A stretch of 64,000 nucleotides of DNA. Origin: Novosphingobium sp. (GTDB lineage: Bacteria; Pseudomonadota; Alphaproteobacteria; Sphingomonadales; Sphingomonadaceae). Below are positions 27,695-36,397 of this stretch, piece after piece. Position 1 is the stretch's first letter. Each line of letters opens with the position of its first letter. Location: assembly GCA_017745295.1 (NCBI GenBank), contig JAGHZR010000003.1, positions 62,001-126,000 on the forward strand, given 5' to 3'. Below the pieces are notes generated by a model. The model did not search any database. It was not told where the DNA came from and saw only the letters and a program-made list of their open reading frames with translations. Position numbers and translations under genes: made by a program.

Positions 27695-28126
27695 CTACCT
27701 CGGATGACGGCGGGCCAGGGCGATCCCCGCGAGGTTCTGCTCGCGCTTGATCCAGCGGATGCGGGCGGGCGGAGTCCGGGCCGCCAGCGCCAGGAACGCG
27801 GCCTCGTGGGAATTGCGCGGTTCACCGCGTTCGAGGGCGGCCTTGGCCTGCCGGACGATTTCGATGGCGTCCCCGATCAGGTCCACCTCGCCCAAATCCA
27901 GCGTCTGGACCAGTTCGAGGGTGTGGATCAGCGCGGTCCATTCGGCATCCCGATTGTCGCCTTGGCCGAGGTCGGTGAAGATGTGTACTTCGCCCCGGAT
28001 CACCGCCGCAGCCTCGATCGGGCCGGGGTTGGGGCGGCAGCCGCCGTCGAAGAACACTTTCAGCCGGGATCGGGACATGCGGGGCTTCTGGTCCAATCCG
28101 GAGCGGGATGCCAGCGGCGAATTCAC
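27695..28126 (-). CDS. RNase H-like protein
   Basis: A 143-residue protein with the RNase HI fold signature: F-F-D-G-G-C-R-P-N-P-G-P around D27, E62 in A-E-W-T-A-L, and D86 in I-G-D-A. The fourth carboxylate, normally Asp in the N-E-x-A-D-x-L-A helix, is replaced by glycine (N-L-A-G-I-A-L-A, G134), so activity may be reduced or absent. GTG 28126 has GGGAGG nine bases upstream; ATG 28078 (M-S-R-S-R) is an alternative start just before the first strand. It is paired with the barstar-like gene. Confidence 0.75.
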   Translation of the reverse strand: MNSPLASRSGLDQKPRMSRSRLKVFFDGGCRPNPGPIEAAAVIRGEVHIFTDLGQGDNRDAEWTALIHTLELVQTLDLGEVDLIGDAIEIVRQAKAALERGEPRNSHEAAFLALAARTPPARIRWIKREQNLAGIALARRHPR

Positions 28127-28317
28127 ATTGCCGCGCCTCCCGTGGCGAGGAAATGCGGCAGGGCGGGGTTGAGATTGGCGGGACGCAAGACCAGCACTTG
28201 CTGGATCGTCGGCGCTTACTCTAGCGGGCGCTGTGCACAGCGTGTCGGTCGCTGCGCCTTGCTATCCGCGAACGCTCCAAGGTACTCCGAAAAAAGGCCT
28301 CAGGCGGGAGAGTTTTC

Positions 28318-29250
28318 GTGTTTGACAGACGAAGCGTAGCAAGCGGTGTCGCCGTTCTTGCAGGGAGCATGATCCTGTCAGGCTGCGATCGGGAGCGATC
28401 CGCCGCGCCTGACCGTTCCGGGGAACGCGAAAGAACCGCCGTTGCGGCGCTGGGCCGTATCGAGGCGCGGGCGAAAGGCCGTCTTGGCGCCTACGTCTAC
28501 GACCCTGCGCGCGATCGCGGATTCGGCTGGCGCGACGACGCGCGCTTCGCCCATTGCAGTTCGTTCAAGCTCTCGCTGGCGGCGATGATGCTGGCCAAGG
28601 GGCAAAGCGGCGAGATCGATCTGGACGAAGTGCTGCACTGGTCGAAGGCCGATCTGCTGTCGCACAGCCCGGTAACGTCGAAAGCCGTGGCGAGTGGCCT
28701 CCCGGTGCGCGACCTTGCCCATGCGACCCTGGTGACAAGCGACAATGCCGCCGCCAACGTGCTGCTCGGCAAGTTCGGCGGACCGGCGGAACTGACCCGC
28801 TTCTGGCGCGGGCTGGGCGACAGCGTGAGCCGTCTCGACCGTCTTGAACCCGAACTCAACACGGTTCCGGCGGGCACGGAACTGGATACGACGACTCCGG
28901 CGGCGATGGCGCGCACCGTGGCGAAACTTGTGCTGGGCGACACGTTGGACCCGCAGAACCGGCAGACGCTGAAAGACTGGATGATCGAAGTGGAGACCGG
29001 CCGGGACCGCCTTCGCGCCGGGTTCCCGGCAGGCTGGATCGCGGGCGACAAGACCGGAACCGGCATCGGCAAGGCGCGGCATACGTATGTCGATCTCGCC
29101 TTCGGCGGTTCTGCGGGGCGAACGCCGCTGTTCGTCGCCGCCTATTTTGAGCCTGCGAACCTCGTCGAGCCGATGGATCCGGCGGCGCTTTCGGCCTTGG
29201 CCGATGTCGGGCGCGTGGCGGCGTCTATGGGTTTCGGAGAGGCCGCGTAA
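28318..29250 (+). CDS. Class A beta-lactamase, lipoprotein form
   Basis: A 310-residue serine beta-lactamase that hydrolyses beta-lactam antibiotics in the periplasm. The nucleophile motif is S-S-F-K (S81, K84), S-D-N is at 141-143, the omega-loop glutamate is E177 in E-P-E-L-N, and K-T-G lies in G-D-K-T-G-T-G. A lipobox (I-L-S-G-C, Cys23) replaces the usual cleavable signal and predicts membrane anchoring. GTG 28318 has GGGAG upstream. No ampR-like regulator is adjacent. It looks like a resident chromosomal enzyme, since composition matches its neighbours. Confidence 0.88.
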   Translation: MFDRRSVASGVAVLAGSMILSGCDRERSAAPDRSGERERTAVAALGRIEARAKGRLGAYVYDPARDRGFGWRDDARFAHCSSFKLSLAAMMLAKGQSGEIDLDEVLHWSKADLLSHSPVTSKAVASGLPVRDLAHATLVTSDNAAANVLLGKFGGPAELTRFWRGLGDSVSRLDRLEPELNTVPAGTELDTTTPAAMARTVAKLVLGDTLDPQNRQTLKDWMIEVETGRDRLRAGFPAGWIAGDKTGTGIGKARHTYVDLAFGGSAGRTPLFVAAYFEPANLVEPMDPAALSALADVGRVAASMGFGEAA

Positions 29251-29310
29251 TAGCGGACAGGGCCATAGTGGACAGGGCCATAGTGGACAGGGCCATAGTG
29301 GACAGGGAAG
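29251..29310 (+). repeat. Four tandem 15-bp repeats
   Basis: Four head-to-tail copies of TAGTGGACAGGGCCA start immediately after the beta-lactamase stop codon. The first copy has C for T at base 4 and the last diverges after GGGA. The number and sharpness suggest slippage expansion or repeated protein/RNA binding sites. Confidence 0.9.
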
Positions 29311-29311
29311 T

Positions 29312-29416
29312 TGCGATGCGGGGCGAACCCCGCTAGCAGCGGCGTCATTCGCAAGGACCCGGTGAAATTCCGGGTGGCTATTCCGGCCGCCGATCCGCCG
29401 GACAACGCATTTCGCA
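29312..29416 (+). ncRNA. Candidate structured RNA between beta-lactamase and SulP genes
   Basis: A long-range helix can form between TGCGATGCG (29312-29320) and CGCA..TCGCA (29406-29416). It encloses hairpins GCGGGG-CGAA-CCCCGC (29318-29333), ACCCGG/CCGGGT (29357-29375) and TCCGGC/GCCGGA (29382-29402). The first hairpin competes with part of the closing helix, so two alternative folds exist. It lies 89 bases before the SulP start and may be a leader switch, a terminator or an independent RNA. No known RNA class was recognised. Confidence 0.3.
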
Positions 29417-29504
29417 GCGCCCGGAACCCGCGTTCTGAGCTAGTGGCCTGACCCGAAGCCGTGCGACACGCTGCGGGCCTGCGATCTTCGCGGACTATCG
29501 ATAG

Positions 29505-30989
29505 ATGACTACAGACTCCTTCGCCCGCTACCGCGCCGAATGGTTCGAGAACGTCGGCGGCGCCCGCCGCGACATCCTGGCCGGGATGGTCGGCACTTTC
29601 GCGCTCATTCCCGAGGTGATCGCCTTTTCCTTCGTGGCGGGGGTCGATCCCGAGGTGGGCCTGTTCGCGTCGTTCGTGATCGGCATCGTCATCGCGTTCG
29701 CGGGCGGGCGACCGGCGATGATCTCGGGCGCGGCGGGTTCGGTCGCGCTGGTGGTGGGGGCGCTCGTCCATGCCCATGGCCTGCAATACCTGCTGGCGGC
29801 GACCGTGCTGGGCGGCGCGCTCCAGATCCTGTTCGGCCTGCTGCGGCTCGACGTGCTGCTGCGCTTCGTCTCGCGTTCGGTCCGCACCGGCTTCGTCAAT
29901 GCGCTGGCGATCCTGATCTTCTCGGCGCAAGTCCCGCAGATGCTGGGCGTGACCTGGCACACTTACGCGCTGATCGCGCTGGGGCTGGCGATCATCTACC
30001 TCGCACCGCGCGTGAGCCGGGCGATCCCCTCGCCGCTGATCTGCATCGTCGTGCTGACGGCGGTGAGCATGGCCTTCCCGTTGCCCGTCCACACGGTGTC
30101 CGACCTCGGCAGACTGCCCGCCTCGCTGCCGGTCTTCGCCTGGCCGCAGGTCCCGCTGGACTGGCAGACCCTGCGCATCGTCGCGCCCTATTCGCTGGCG
30201 ATCGCGGCGGTGGGCCTGCTGGAATCGATGATGACCGCCAGCGTCGTCGACGACCTGACCGAAACGACCAGCTCCAAGGCGCGTGAATGCACCGGTCTGG
30301 GGTTTGCCAACATGGCGGCGGGGCTGTTCGGCGGCATCGCCGGTTGCGGGATGATCGGCCAGACGGTCGGCAACGTGCGTTATGGCGGACGCGGACGGCT
30401 TTCGACGCTGGTGGCGGGGGTGTTCCTGCTGGTGGTCCTGGTGCCGCTGCGCCCGTGGGTGGAGCAGGTGCCGGTCGCCGCGCTGGTGGCGATCATGATC
30501 ATGGTCTCGGTCAGCACGTTCTCGTGGGGATCGCTCGGCGACCTCGTGCGCCATCCCAAGGTCTCGGGTGCGGTCATGCTGGCCACCGTCGCGGTAACGG
30601 TGACGACGCACGACCTCTCGGCAGGGGTTATGGTGGGCGTGCTGCTGAGCGGGGTGTTCTTCGCCTTCAAGGTCACGCGGATGATGGACGTCGCGGTCAG
30701 CCACGATGCCGAGGCGGATACCCGCACCTACACCGTCTCCGGCCAGATCTTCTTCGCCAGCGCGGATATCTTCGCCGACCGCTTCGACTTGCGCGACACG
30801 GCCCGGCAGGTGCGGATCGACCTGACCGCCGCGCATCTCTGGGACGTGACGGCGGTGGGCGCGCTGGAAACCGTGGTCGACAAGCTGCGGCGCCATGGCA
30901 TCGAGGTCGAGATCGTCGGGCTGAACGAGGCGAGCGCGATCCTCGTCGACCGCCACGCGCCGCTCGTTCGCGCACCGGCTCCCGTCTGA
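29505..30989 (+). CDS. SulP-family anion transporter with STAS domain
   Basis: A 494-residue inner-membrane transporter: ten or more hydrophobic helices (residues ~20-385), with the SulP core G-V-D-P-E-V-G-L-F-A-S-F and the sulphate-transporter G-C-G-M-I-G-Q-T-V-G-N. A cytoplasmic STAS domain follows at ~405-490 (V-R-I-D-L-T-A-A-H-L-W-D-V-T-A-V-G). The family moves sulphate, bicarbonate or other anions. There is no strong ribosome-binding site before ATG 29505. The upstream 254-bp gap carries the tandem repeat and candidate structured RNA. It is convergent with the Nramp gene, one base apart. Confidence 0.87.
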   Translation: MTTDSFARYRAEWFENVGGARRDILAGMVGTFALIPEVIAFSFVAGVDPEVGLFASFVIGIVIAFAGGRPAMISGAAGSVALVVGALVHAHGLQYLLAATVLGGALQILFGLLRLDVLLRFVSRSVRTGFVNALAILIFSAQVPQMLGVTWHTYALIALGLAIIYLAPRVSRAIPSPLICIVVLTAVSMAFPLPVHTVSDLGRLPASLPVFAWPQVPLDWQTLRIVAPYSLAIAAVGLLESMMTASVVDDLTETTSSKARECTGLGFANMAAGLFGGIAGCGMIGQTVGNVRYGGRGRLSTLVAGVFLLVVLVPLRPWVEQVPVAALVAIMIMVSVSTFSWGSLGDLVRHPKVSGAVMLATVAVTVTTHDLSAGVMVGVLLSGVFFAFKVTRMMDVAVSHDAEADTRTYTVSGQIFFASADIFADRFDLRDTARQVRIDLTAAHLWDVTAVGALETVVDKLRRHGIEVEIVGLNEASAILVDRHAPLVRAPAPV

Positions 30990-30990
30990 A

Positions 30991-32352
30991 TTAGCGCCCT
31001 TGCAGGATACGGGCGGCGTCGGCGAGGCTGCCCGGCAGGGCGACGATGTCGAAGGCGGTGATGGCCAGCGCCGTCGCCCAGCCCAGCACGAGCAGCACCT
31101 TCGGCGTGGACCACCCTTGCGCGAAGCGCCGCGCGGTCATGAAGTGGAGCAGCGGGAACATCGCGAAAGGGAGTTGCATTGCCAGCACCACCTGGCTCAG
31201 CACGAGCAGGTCGTTCACGCTGCCGTCGCCGCGCAGGCCGATCACCAGCACTGCCGGGACGATCGCCATGGCGCGGGTGACGATCCGGCGTTTCCACGGC
31301 GCGACCTTCCAGTGCATGAAGCCTTCCATCACCACCTGACCGGCGATGGTGCCGGTGATCGTGCTCGACTGGCCCGAGGCGAGCAGGGCCACCGCGAAGA
31401 TCACGCTGGCGAGCGCCGAACCCATGGCCGGGGCGAAAGTCAGGTAGGCGACGTGGATCCAGTCGGTATCGTCGCCCAGCAGGTAGTGGCGCCCATCCAG
31501 CACCAGATCGCTGCGCCCGTGGAAGACGACGGCGGCGAGCACAAGGATCGCCGCGTTCACGAAGAACGCCAGGGTAAGCGACACGCCGGTATCGACCGCG
31601 TTGCAGTGGAGCGCCACTTTGCGGGATGCCGTGTCATCTTCATCTGCGCGGTTCCGGACCAATGCGGAATGGAGGTAGAGGTTGTGCGGCATCACCGTGG
31701 CGCCGATGATCCCGACGGCCAAGCTCGCCATGCCCGCCGTCGCCAGCGCGGGGTGGATCATCGCGGCGCCGATCTCCTGGAAATCCGGTCTTGTGCTCGG
31801 CAGAACGAACAGTTCGACGAAGAACGAACCGGCGATCGTCAGCACCAGCACCAGCACGACGCGCTCGATCGTGCGCATGCCGTGATGCTGGAGCAGGAGC
31901 AGCAGGAACACGTCCCCCGCCGTCATCACGACCGCCCAGAACACCGGCACGCCGAACAGCAGGTTGATGGCGATGGCGGAGCCGAGCACTTCGGCAAGGT
32001 CGCAGGCGCCGATGGCGATCTCGCAGACGATCCAGAGCGGCAGGCGGCACCAGCGCGGATACCAGTCGCGGCAGGCTTCGGCGAGGTTGCGACCGGTGAC
32101 GATGCCGAGCCGGGCGGCCAGCAGTTGCAGCACGATCGCCATGGCGCTGGCCAGCGCCACGACCCAGAGCAGCCCGTAGCGATACATCGCCCCGGCCTGA
32201 AGGTCGGTGCCCCAGTTGCCGGGGTCCATGTAGCCCACGCTGACCAGCAGGGCGGGTCCCAGATAGGCGCGGTAGTGCCGAAGTCGGGGCCGCGCGCGCT
32301 GCGGCAGCCGGGCCGAGGGCACACCCCGGAATTCGAGAACGGAAAGCTTCAC
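30991..32352 (-). CDS. mntH: Nramp-family divalent metal transporter (MntH-like)
   Basis: A 453-residue membrane protein importing Mn2+ or Fe2+ with protons. The two metal-binding motifs are present: D-P-G-N in helix 1 (Y-M-D-P-G-N-W-G-T-D) and M-P-H in helix 6 (A-T-V-M-P-H-N-L-Y). Eleven hydrophobic helices can be counted. The 188-bp divergent gap to the CDF gene shows no clear MntR or Fur palindrome. A metal importer divergent from a metal exporter suggests coordinated homeostasis. Confidence 0.87.
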   Translation of the reverse strand: MKLSVLEFRGVPSARLPQRARPRLRHYRAYLGPALLVSVGYMDPGNWGTDLQAGAMYRYGLLWVVALASAMAIVLQLLAARLGIVTGRNLAEACRDWYPRWCRLPLWIVCEIAIGACDLAEVLGSAIAINLLFGVPVFWAVVMTAGDVFLLLLLQHHGMRTIERVVLVLVLTIAGSFFVELFVLPSTRPDFQEIGAAMIHPALATAGMASLAVGIIGATVMPHNLYLHSALVRNRADEDDTASRKVALHCNAVDTGVSLTLAFFVNAAILVLAAVVFHGRSDLVLDGRHYLLGDDTDWIHVAYLTFAPAMGSALASVIFAVALLASGQSSTITGTIAGQVVMEGFMHWKVAPWKRRIVTRAMAIVPAVLVIGLRGDGSVNDLLVLSQVVLAMQLPFAMFPLLHFMTARRFAQGWSTPKVLLVLGWATALAITAFDIVALPGSLADAARILQGR

Positions 32353-32540
32353 GGCAGGATCCCCGGACGGTCTGGGTTGCGGCGGGACGTGGCAATTGTT
32401 CCGGAGGACGCCCGCAGGCGATACTCATATGATGGTATGGACCCGGCTGGGCTTTCGATCCCTGCCCGGCAAACCCATGGATACTGCACAGGCGGACGCC
32501 GCATTCCCCACGTCATGGCGACGAGGAGGAAGTGCGAGAC

Positions 32541-33524
32541 ATGCCGTTCATCACCCATGACGCCCCGGCGCAGGATCGCCCGTCGCGCGGCTCGGCCAAT
32601 ATGTCGATCGTCCTGCTGGGGCTTGCCGCCGACACGATGATCGCGCTGCTGAAGTTTGCCGCCGCGCGCGAGAGCGGCGGGACGGCGCTGTTCACCGAAG
32701 GCGTGCACAGCCTGCTGGACGTGCTGACCGAAGTGATCCTGCTCTACGGTCTGGCATCGGCGCGCCGCCCCTCCGACCGCAACTTCCAGCTCGGCTACGG
32801 TCGCTCCGCCTTCTTCTGGAACCTGATCGCGGCGATGCTGATCCTGTCGCTTGGCGCGGGCTTCGCCTTTCGCGAGGGCTGGCGGCAATATGTGTCGCCC
32901 GATCCGCTCGGCCCGACGACGGCGAGCTATGTGGTGCTGCTCGTGTCCTTCCTGATCGACGGGACCTTCGCCTTGTTCACCTGCCGCAAGATCGTGCGGG
33001 AATCGAGCGAGCACAGCCTCCTGCACTATCTGCGCAAGTCGCGGGACGGGGCCACGCTGACGGTGCTGTTCACCAGCTTCGCATCGCTTGCGGGGATCGT
33101 CATCGCGGCGCTGGGCATGGTCATCGCCACGCGCCTGTCCTTTCCCGCGGCGGACGGTGCCGCCTCGCTGGTCATCGCCCTGATGATGGCCGCGACCGCG
33201 CTGCTTCTGGCCAACGAGAGCCGCAGCCTCATCATCGGCGCCTCCGCCTCGCCGGAGATCGAGAACCAGATCCTCGGTCTGGCCGGCAGCGTTCCCGAAG
33301 TGGCGAATGCCAACGGGACGATTTCCGTCCGCACCGGCCCGGACCGTCTGCTGGTCTCGATCAGCATCGCGTTTCGCCCGGAATGCACGACGGAAGACAT
33401 CGAGCGCGCGGTCGTCCGGATCGAGGAGCAGGTCAAGCACGGGTGCCCGCAGGTCGCCCTGCTGCTCATCAAGCCGCAGAGCGTCGAGACCTACCGCAGC
33501 GTCCGTTCGAGGCGGGGCTGGTAG
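32541..33524 (+). CDS. Cation diffusion facilitator (CDF) family efflux protein
   Basis: A 327-residue protein with six transmembrane helices and a C-terminal cytoplasmic ferredoxin-like domain (~residues 240-320). Metal-site residues appear in T-E-G-V-H-S-L-L-D-V-L and D-G-A-A-S. Proteins of this family export Zn2+, Mn2+ or Fe2+ using the proton gradient. ATG 32541 is 11 bases after AGGAGG; GTG 32532 is only two bases after it and so less likely. The divergent MntH-like importer suggests manganese as substrate, which is inference. Confidence 0.82.
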   Translation: MPFITHDAPAQDRPSRGSANMSIVLLGLAADTMIALLKFAAARESGGTALFTEGVHSLLDVLTEVILLYGLASARRPSDRNFQLGYGRSAFFWNLIAAMLILSLGAGFAFREGWRQYVSPDPLGPTTASYVVLLVSFLIDGTFALFTCRKIVRESSEHSLLHYLRKSRDGATLTVLFTSFASLAGIVIAALGMVIATRLSFPAADGAASLVIALMMAATALLLANESRSLIIGASASPEIENQILGLAGSVPEVANANGTISVRTGPDRLLVSISIAFRPECTTEDIERAVVRIEEQVKHGCPQVALLLIKPQSVETYRSVRSRRGW

Positions 33525-33662
33525 CGTGGACGTCCCCGACCGAAAGCTGGATCGGAGTAAACCTTGGCATAGCTAGGCTGCGCGCGCGTCATCGGCGAAA
33601 ACGGGGCCGAGGCGAGCACGGAGGCGCGGGGCTTTCCGCACAGGACTGAGAGCGCGCAAGCG

Positions 33663-35300
33663 ATGATCCACGGCGGCTACAGGTTTTCGGATGAAGAGAA
33701 GCCGCTGTTTCCCGGCGCGCCCTACTCGCCGCGCCTCGCGCCGAGGACCCGCGTCTTCTATGCGATGACGGCCTTCGTCATGGCGATCGCCAGCGGTCTC
33801 GCCAACGGTATCGTCACGTCGAACATCGCGAACATCGCCGGAAACATGGGTCTCTATGTCGCCGAGGCGAACATCCTGCTCGGCGTCTATGTCGCCTTCA
33901 ATGCGGCGGCGAACCTGCTGCTGGTCAAGGCGCGCATGCAGTTCGGCATTCCCGCGACCATGCGCGTGGTGCTCGGGTCCCTGCTGCTGGCCGAAGTGAT
34001 CGCGATCGGTTTCCCCTCGTTCGGCACCGCGCTGCTGGCGCGGGCGGTGAGCGGCATCGCCAACGGCGGGCTGACGACGCTCGGCCTTTACAGCCTTTTC
34101 CAGGTCTTTCCGCTGAGGCACCGGCCGATGGCCTCGGTCATCGGTTTCAGCCTGCCGCAGCTCGCGATTCCGCTGGCGCGGATGGTCTTCATCGATGCCG
34201 TGGGTTTCGACGACTGGCTGGGATTCCACCTGATCGAACTCGCCTCGGTGCTGACCGCGCTGGCCCTGCTCAATCTCCTGCCCTTGCCGCCGACCGACTG
34301 TACCAAGGCTTTCGAACCGCTCGATGCCGCGACCATCGTGATGACCATCGTCGGCATGCTGGCAGGCTGCACGGCCTTGGCGCTCGGGCGGTTCTACTGG
34401 TGGACCGAGGCGCCGTGGATCGGTTGGGCGCTGGCCGCCGCCCTGCTGCTGGGCGGCGCGGTGTTCTGGCTGGAGCTTCGCCGGAAGCGGCCGCTGCTGC
34501 AAATCCGCTGGTACGGCACCGGCGACATCCTGCTGTTCACGCTGATCGCCGTGGTGATCCGCGTCGCCCTGACCGAACAGACTTATGCCGCTGTCGGTCT
34601 GCTCTCGATGGGCGGGTTGACCAACGATCAGCTCCACGGCCTGTTCGCGGCGGTCTTCGTGGCCATGGTGGCGGGGATCGCCACGGCGGCGTTGCTCTCC
34701 CGGCCGGAACGTCTGCTGGTTATGATGATGTGCTCGGCGCTGGTCATCGCTTTCGCGGCCTGGCTCGATACCCATTCGACCAGCGACACGCGGGCGACGC
34801 AACTCTATATAAGCCAGTCGCTGCTGGGCTTCGGCACGACGCTGTTCCTCGGCCCGGCGCTGCTCTACGGCGTGGCCCGGATCATCCAGCGCGGCCGGAC
34901 CCATCTCGTCAGCTTCGTGGTCTTGTTCAGCACGACGCAGAACGTCGGTGGGCTGGGCGGCGCGGCGCTGCTCGCCTCGATCCAGACGATGCGCCAGCGC
35001 GTCCATGCCGAGGCTCTTGCCGACAGTCTCTCTCTCGGCGACCCGGCGGTGCTTCAGCGCCTCGGCACCACGGCCGCGCGGCTCGGGCCTTACATCGGCG
35101 ATCCCTCGGCCACGACCGCGCAGGCGAGCGCGCAGCTCGGCCAGGCCTTGCAGGCACAGGCGGCGGTGCTGGCCTTCAACGACACGTTCTGGGTGGTTTC
35201 GCTGCTGGCGCTGGCGCTCGCGGCCTTCCTCGCAATCGTCATTCTTTCAGGTGAGGTCGGCCGCCTGCGCGCGCGCGGGCCGACAGGGGCAACGACATGA
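33663..35300 (+). CDS. MFS drug/proton antiporter, EmrB-like (DHA2)
   Basis: A 545-residue inner-membrane exporter with about 14 hydrophobic helices. It is the first gene of a three-gene efflux operon and overlaps the HlyD-type gene by four bases (ATGA). With the adaptor and outer-membrane channel it forms an EmrAB-TolC-type pump for hydrophobic drugs, bile-like detergents or fatty acids. The substrate is unknown and no regulator gene is adjacent. The 138-bp upstream gap presumably holds the promoter. Confidence 0.83.
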   Translation: MIHGGYRFSDEEKPLFPGAPYSPRLAPRTRVFYAMTAFVMAIASGLANGIVTSNIANIAGNMGLYVAEANILLGVYVAFNAAANLLLVKARMQFGIPATMRVVLGSLLLAEVIAIGFPSFGTALLARAVSGIANGGLTTLGLYSLFQVFPLRHRPMASVIGFSLPQLAIPLARMVFIDAVGFDDWLGFHLIELASVLTALALLNLLPLPPTDCTKAFEPLDAATIVMTIVGMLAGCTALALGRFYWWTEAPWIGWALAAALLLGGAVFWLELRRKRPLLQIRWYGTGDILLFTLIAVVIRVALTEQTYAAVGLLSMGGLTNDQLHGLFAAVFVAMVAGIATAALLSRPERLLVMMMCSALVIAFAAWLDTHSTSDTRATQLYISQSLLGFGTTLFLGPALLYGVARIIQRGRTHLVSFVVLFSTTQNVGGLGGAALLASIQTMRQRVHAEALADSLSLGDPAVLQRLGTTAARLGPYIGDPSATTAQASAQLGQALQAQAAVLAFNDTFWVVSLLALALAAFLAIVILSGEVGRLRARGPTGATT

Positions 35301-36397
35301 CCGACAACACGCCGCCCGCCGTTCCGGCCCCGGCTTCGGAGGCCGACGTCTGGCACCCGCCCAAGGCGCGGCCCTGGGTTACCGCCTTGTGCATCCTTGC
35401 CCTGCTGCTTGCCGTCGCGGCGATCCTCCAGGTCTGGGGCATCGGGCCTTTCGCCGGCCATATCGAGAAGACCGAGAACGCGCTCGTGCGCGGCCGGACG
35501 ACGGTGATCGCGCCGCAAGTCAGCGGCTATGTCGCCAAAGTCATGGTGCGGGACTACGAGGAGGTCGCGGCGGGCCAGCTTCTCGCGCTGATCGACGACA
35601 GCATCTATCGCGCCAAAGTTGCGCAGGCGCAGGCCAATCTCGACGTGCAGGTGGCCGGGCTTGCCAACAGCCGGCAGGCCCGTTCGGCGCGCGCGGCGGC
35701 CATCACCGGAGAGGACGCGGCGGCGAGCGATGCCGTCGCCCAGCTGCTCAAGGCGCGCGCGGACATGGCCCGCGCCGCCGATCTCGTGGCCGACGGATCG
35801 ATCTCGAAGCGCGAGCGCGATGCGGCGGCGGCGGCGCTGGCGCAGGCGGAAGCGGGTGTGCGGCGCGCCACCGCCAATACCCATATCGCGCAGGAAGACC
35901 TCAGGACCGTCGATGTCGCGCGGGACGGGCTACTGGCCCAGGTCGAAGTGGCCCGCGCGGCCCTGCGGCTGGCGCAGATCGATCTCCTGCACACGGTGAT
36001 CCGCGCGCCGGAGGCCGGGCAACTGGGCGAAGTCCACGTCCGGCGCGGGCAGTTCGTCACCAACGGCAATGCGCTGATGGAACTGGTGCCGCCCGACCGC
36101 TATGTGATCGCGCAGTACAAGGAAGCCCAGACCAGCCGCATGCGCGTGGGCCAGCCGGTCCGCTTCTCCGTCGATGCGCTCGACGGCGAGACCCTGCACG
36201 GGCACATTTCCCGGATCGCCCCGGCCTCGGGCTGGGAGTTCGCGGTGCTCAAGCCGGACAATGCGACGGGCAACTTCGTCAAGGTGCCGCAGCGGATCGG
36301 CATCCTGATCGCGATCGACAAGGGCCAGCCGAGCGCCGCGCGCCTGCGCCCCGGCATGTCGGTGGAAACCCGCGTCGATACGGCAGGTGGGCGATGA
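35297..36397 (+). CDS. HlyD/EmrA-type membrane-fusion adaptor
   Basis: A 366-residue adaptor with one N-terminal transmembrane helix (A-L-C-I-L-A-L-L-L-A-V-A-A-I-L, residues ~30-45). A biotinyl-lipoyl-like strand follows (T-E-N-A-L-V-R-G-R-T-T-V-I-A-P-Q-V-S-G-Y), then an alpha-helical hairpin at ~105-230 and a beta-barrel. It bridges the MFS pump and the outer-membrane channel across the periplasm. Four-base overlaps on both sides show tight operon structure. Confidence 0.88.
   Translation: MTDNTPPAVPAPASEADVWHPPKARPWVTALCILALLLAVAAILQVWGIGPFAGHIEKTENALVRGRTTVIAPQVSGYVAKVMVRDYEEVAAGQLLALIDDSIYRAKVAQAQANLDVQVAGLANSRQARSARAAAITGEDAAASDAVAQLLKARADMARAADLVADGSISKRERDAAAAALAQAEAGVRRATANTHIAQEDLRTVDVARDGLLAQVEVARAALRLAQIDLLHTVIRAPEAGQLGEVHVRRGQFVTNGNALMELVPPDRYVIAQYKEAQTSRMRVGQPVRFSVDALDGETLHGHISRIAPASGWEFAVLKPDNATGNFVKVPQRIGILIAIDKGQPSAARLRPGMSVETRVDTAGGR

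Noticed and set aside
29351..29402. A cobalamin-riboswitch-like word (GGTGAAATTCC) in the SulP leader
   Set aside because: Only this short stretch resembles the class. The surrounding conserved elements of the cobalamin aptamer are absent, and GGTGAAATTCC is explained by the ACCCGG/CCGGGT hairpin.
29142..30956. A 604-codon minus-strand frame over the SulP gene
   Set aside because: It is very rich in His, Arg, Asp and Gln and even translates the tandem repeat; it is the antisense shadow of the SulP gene.
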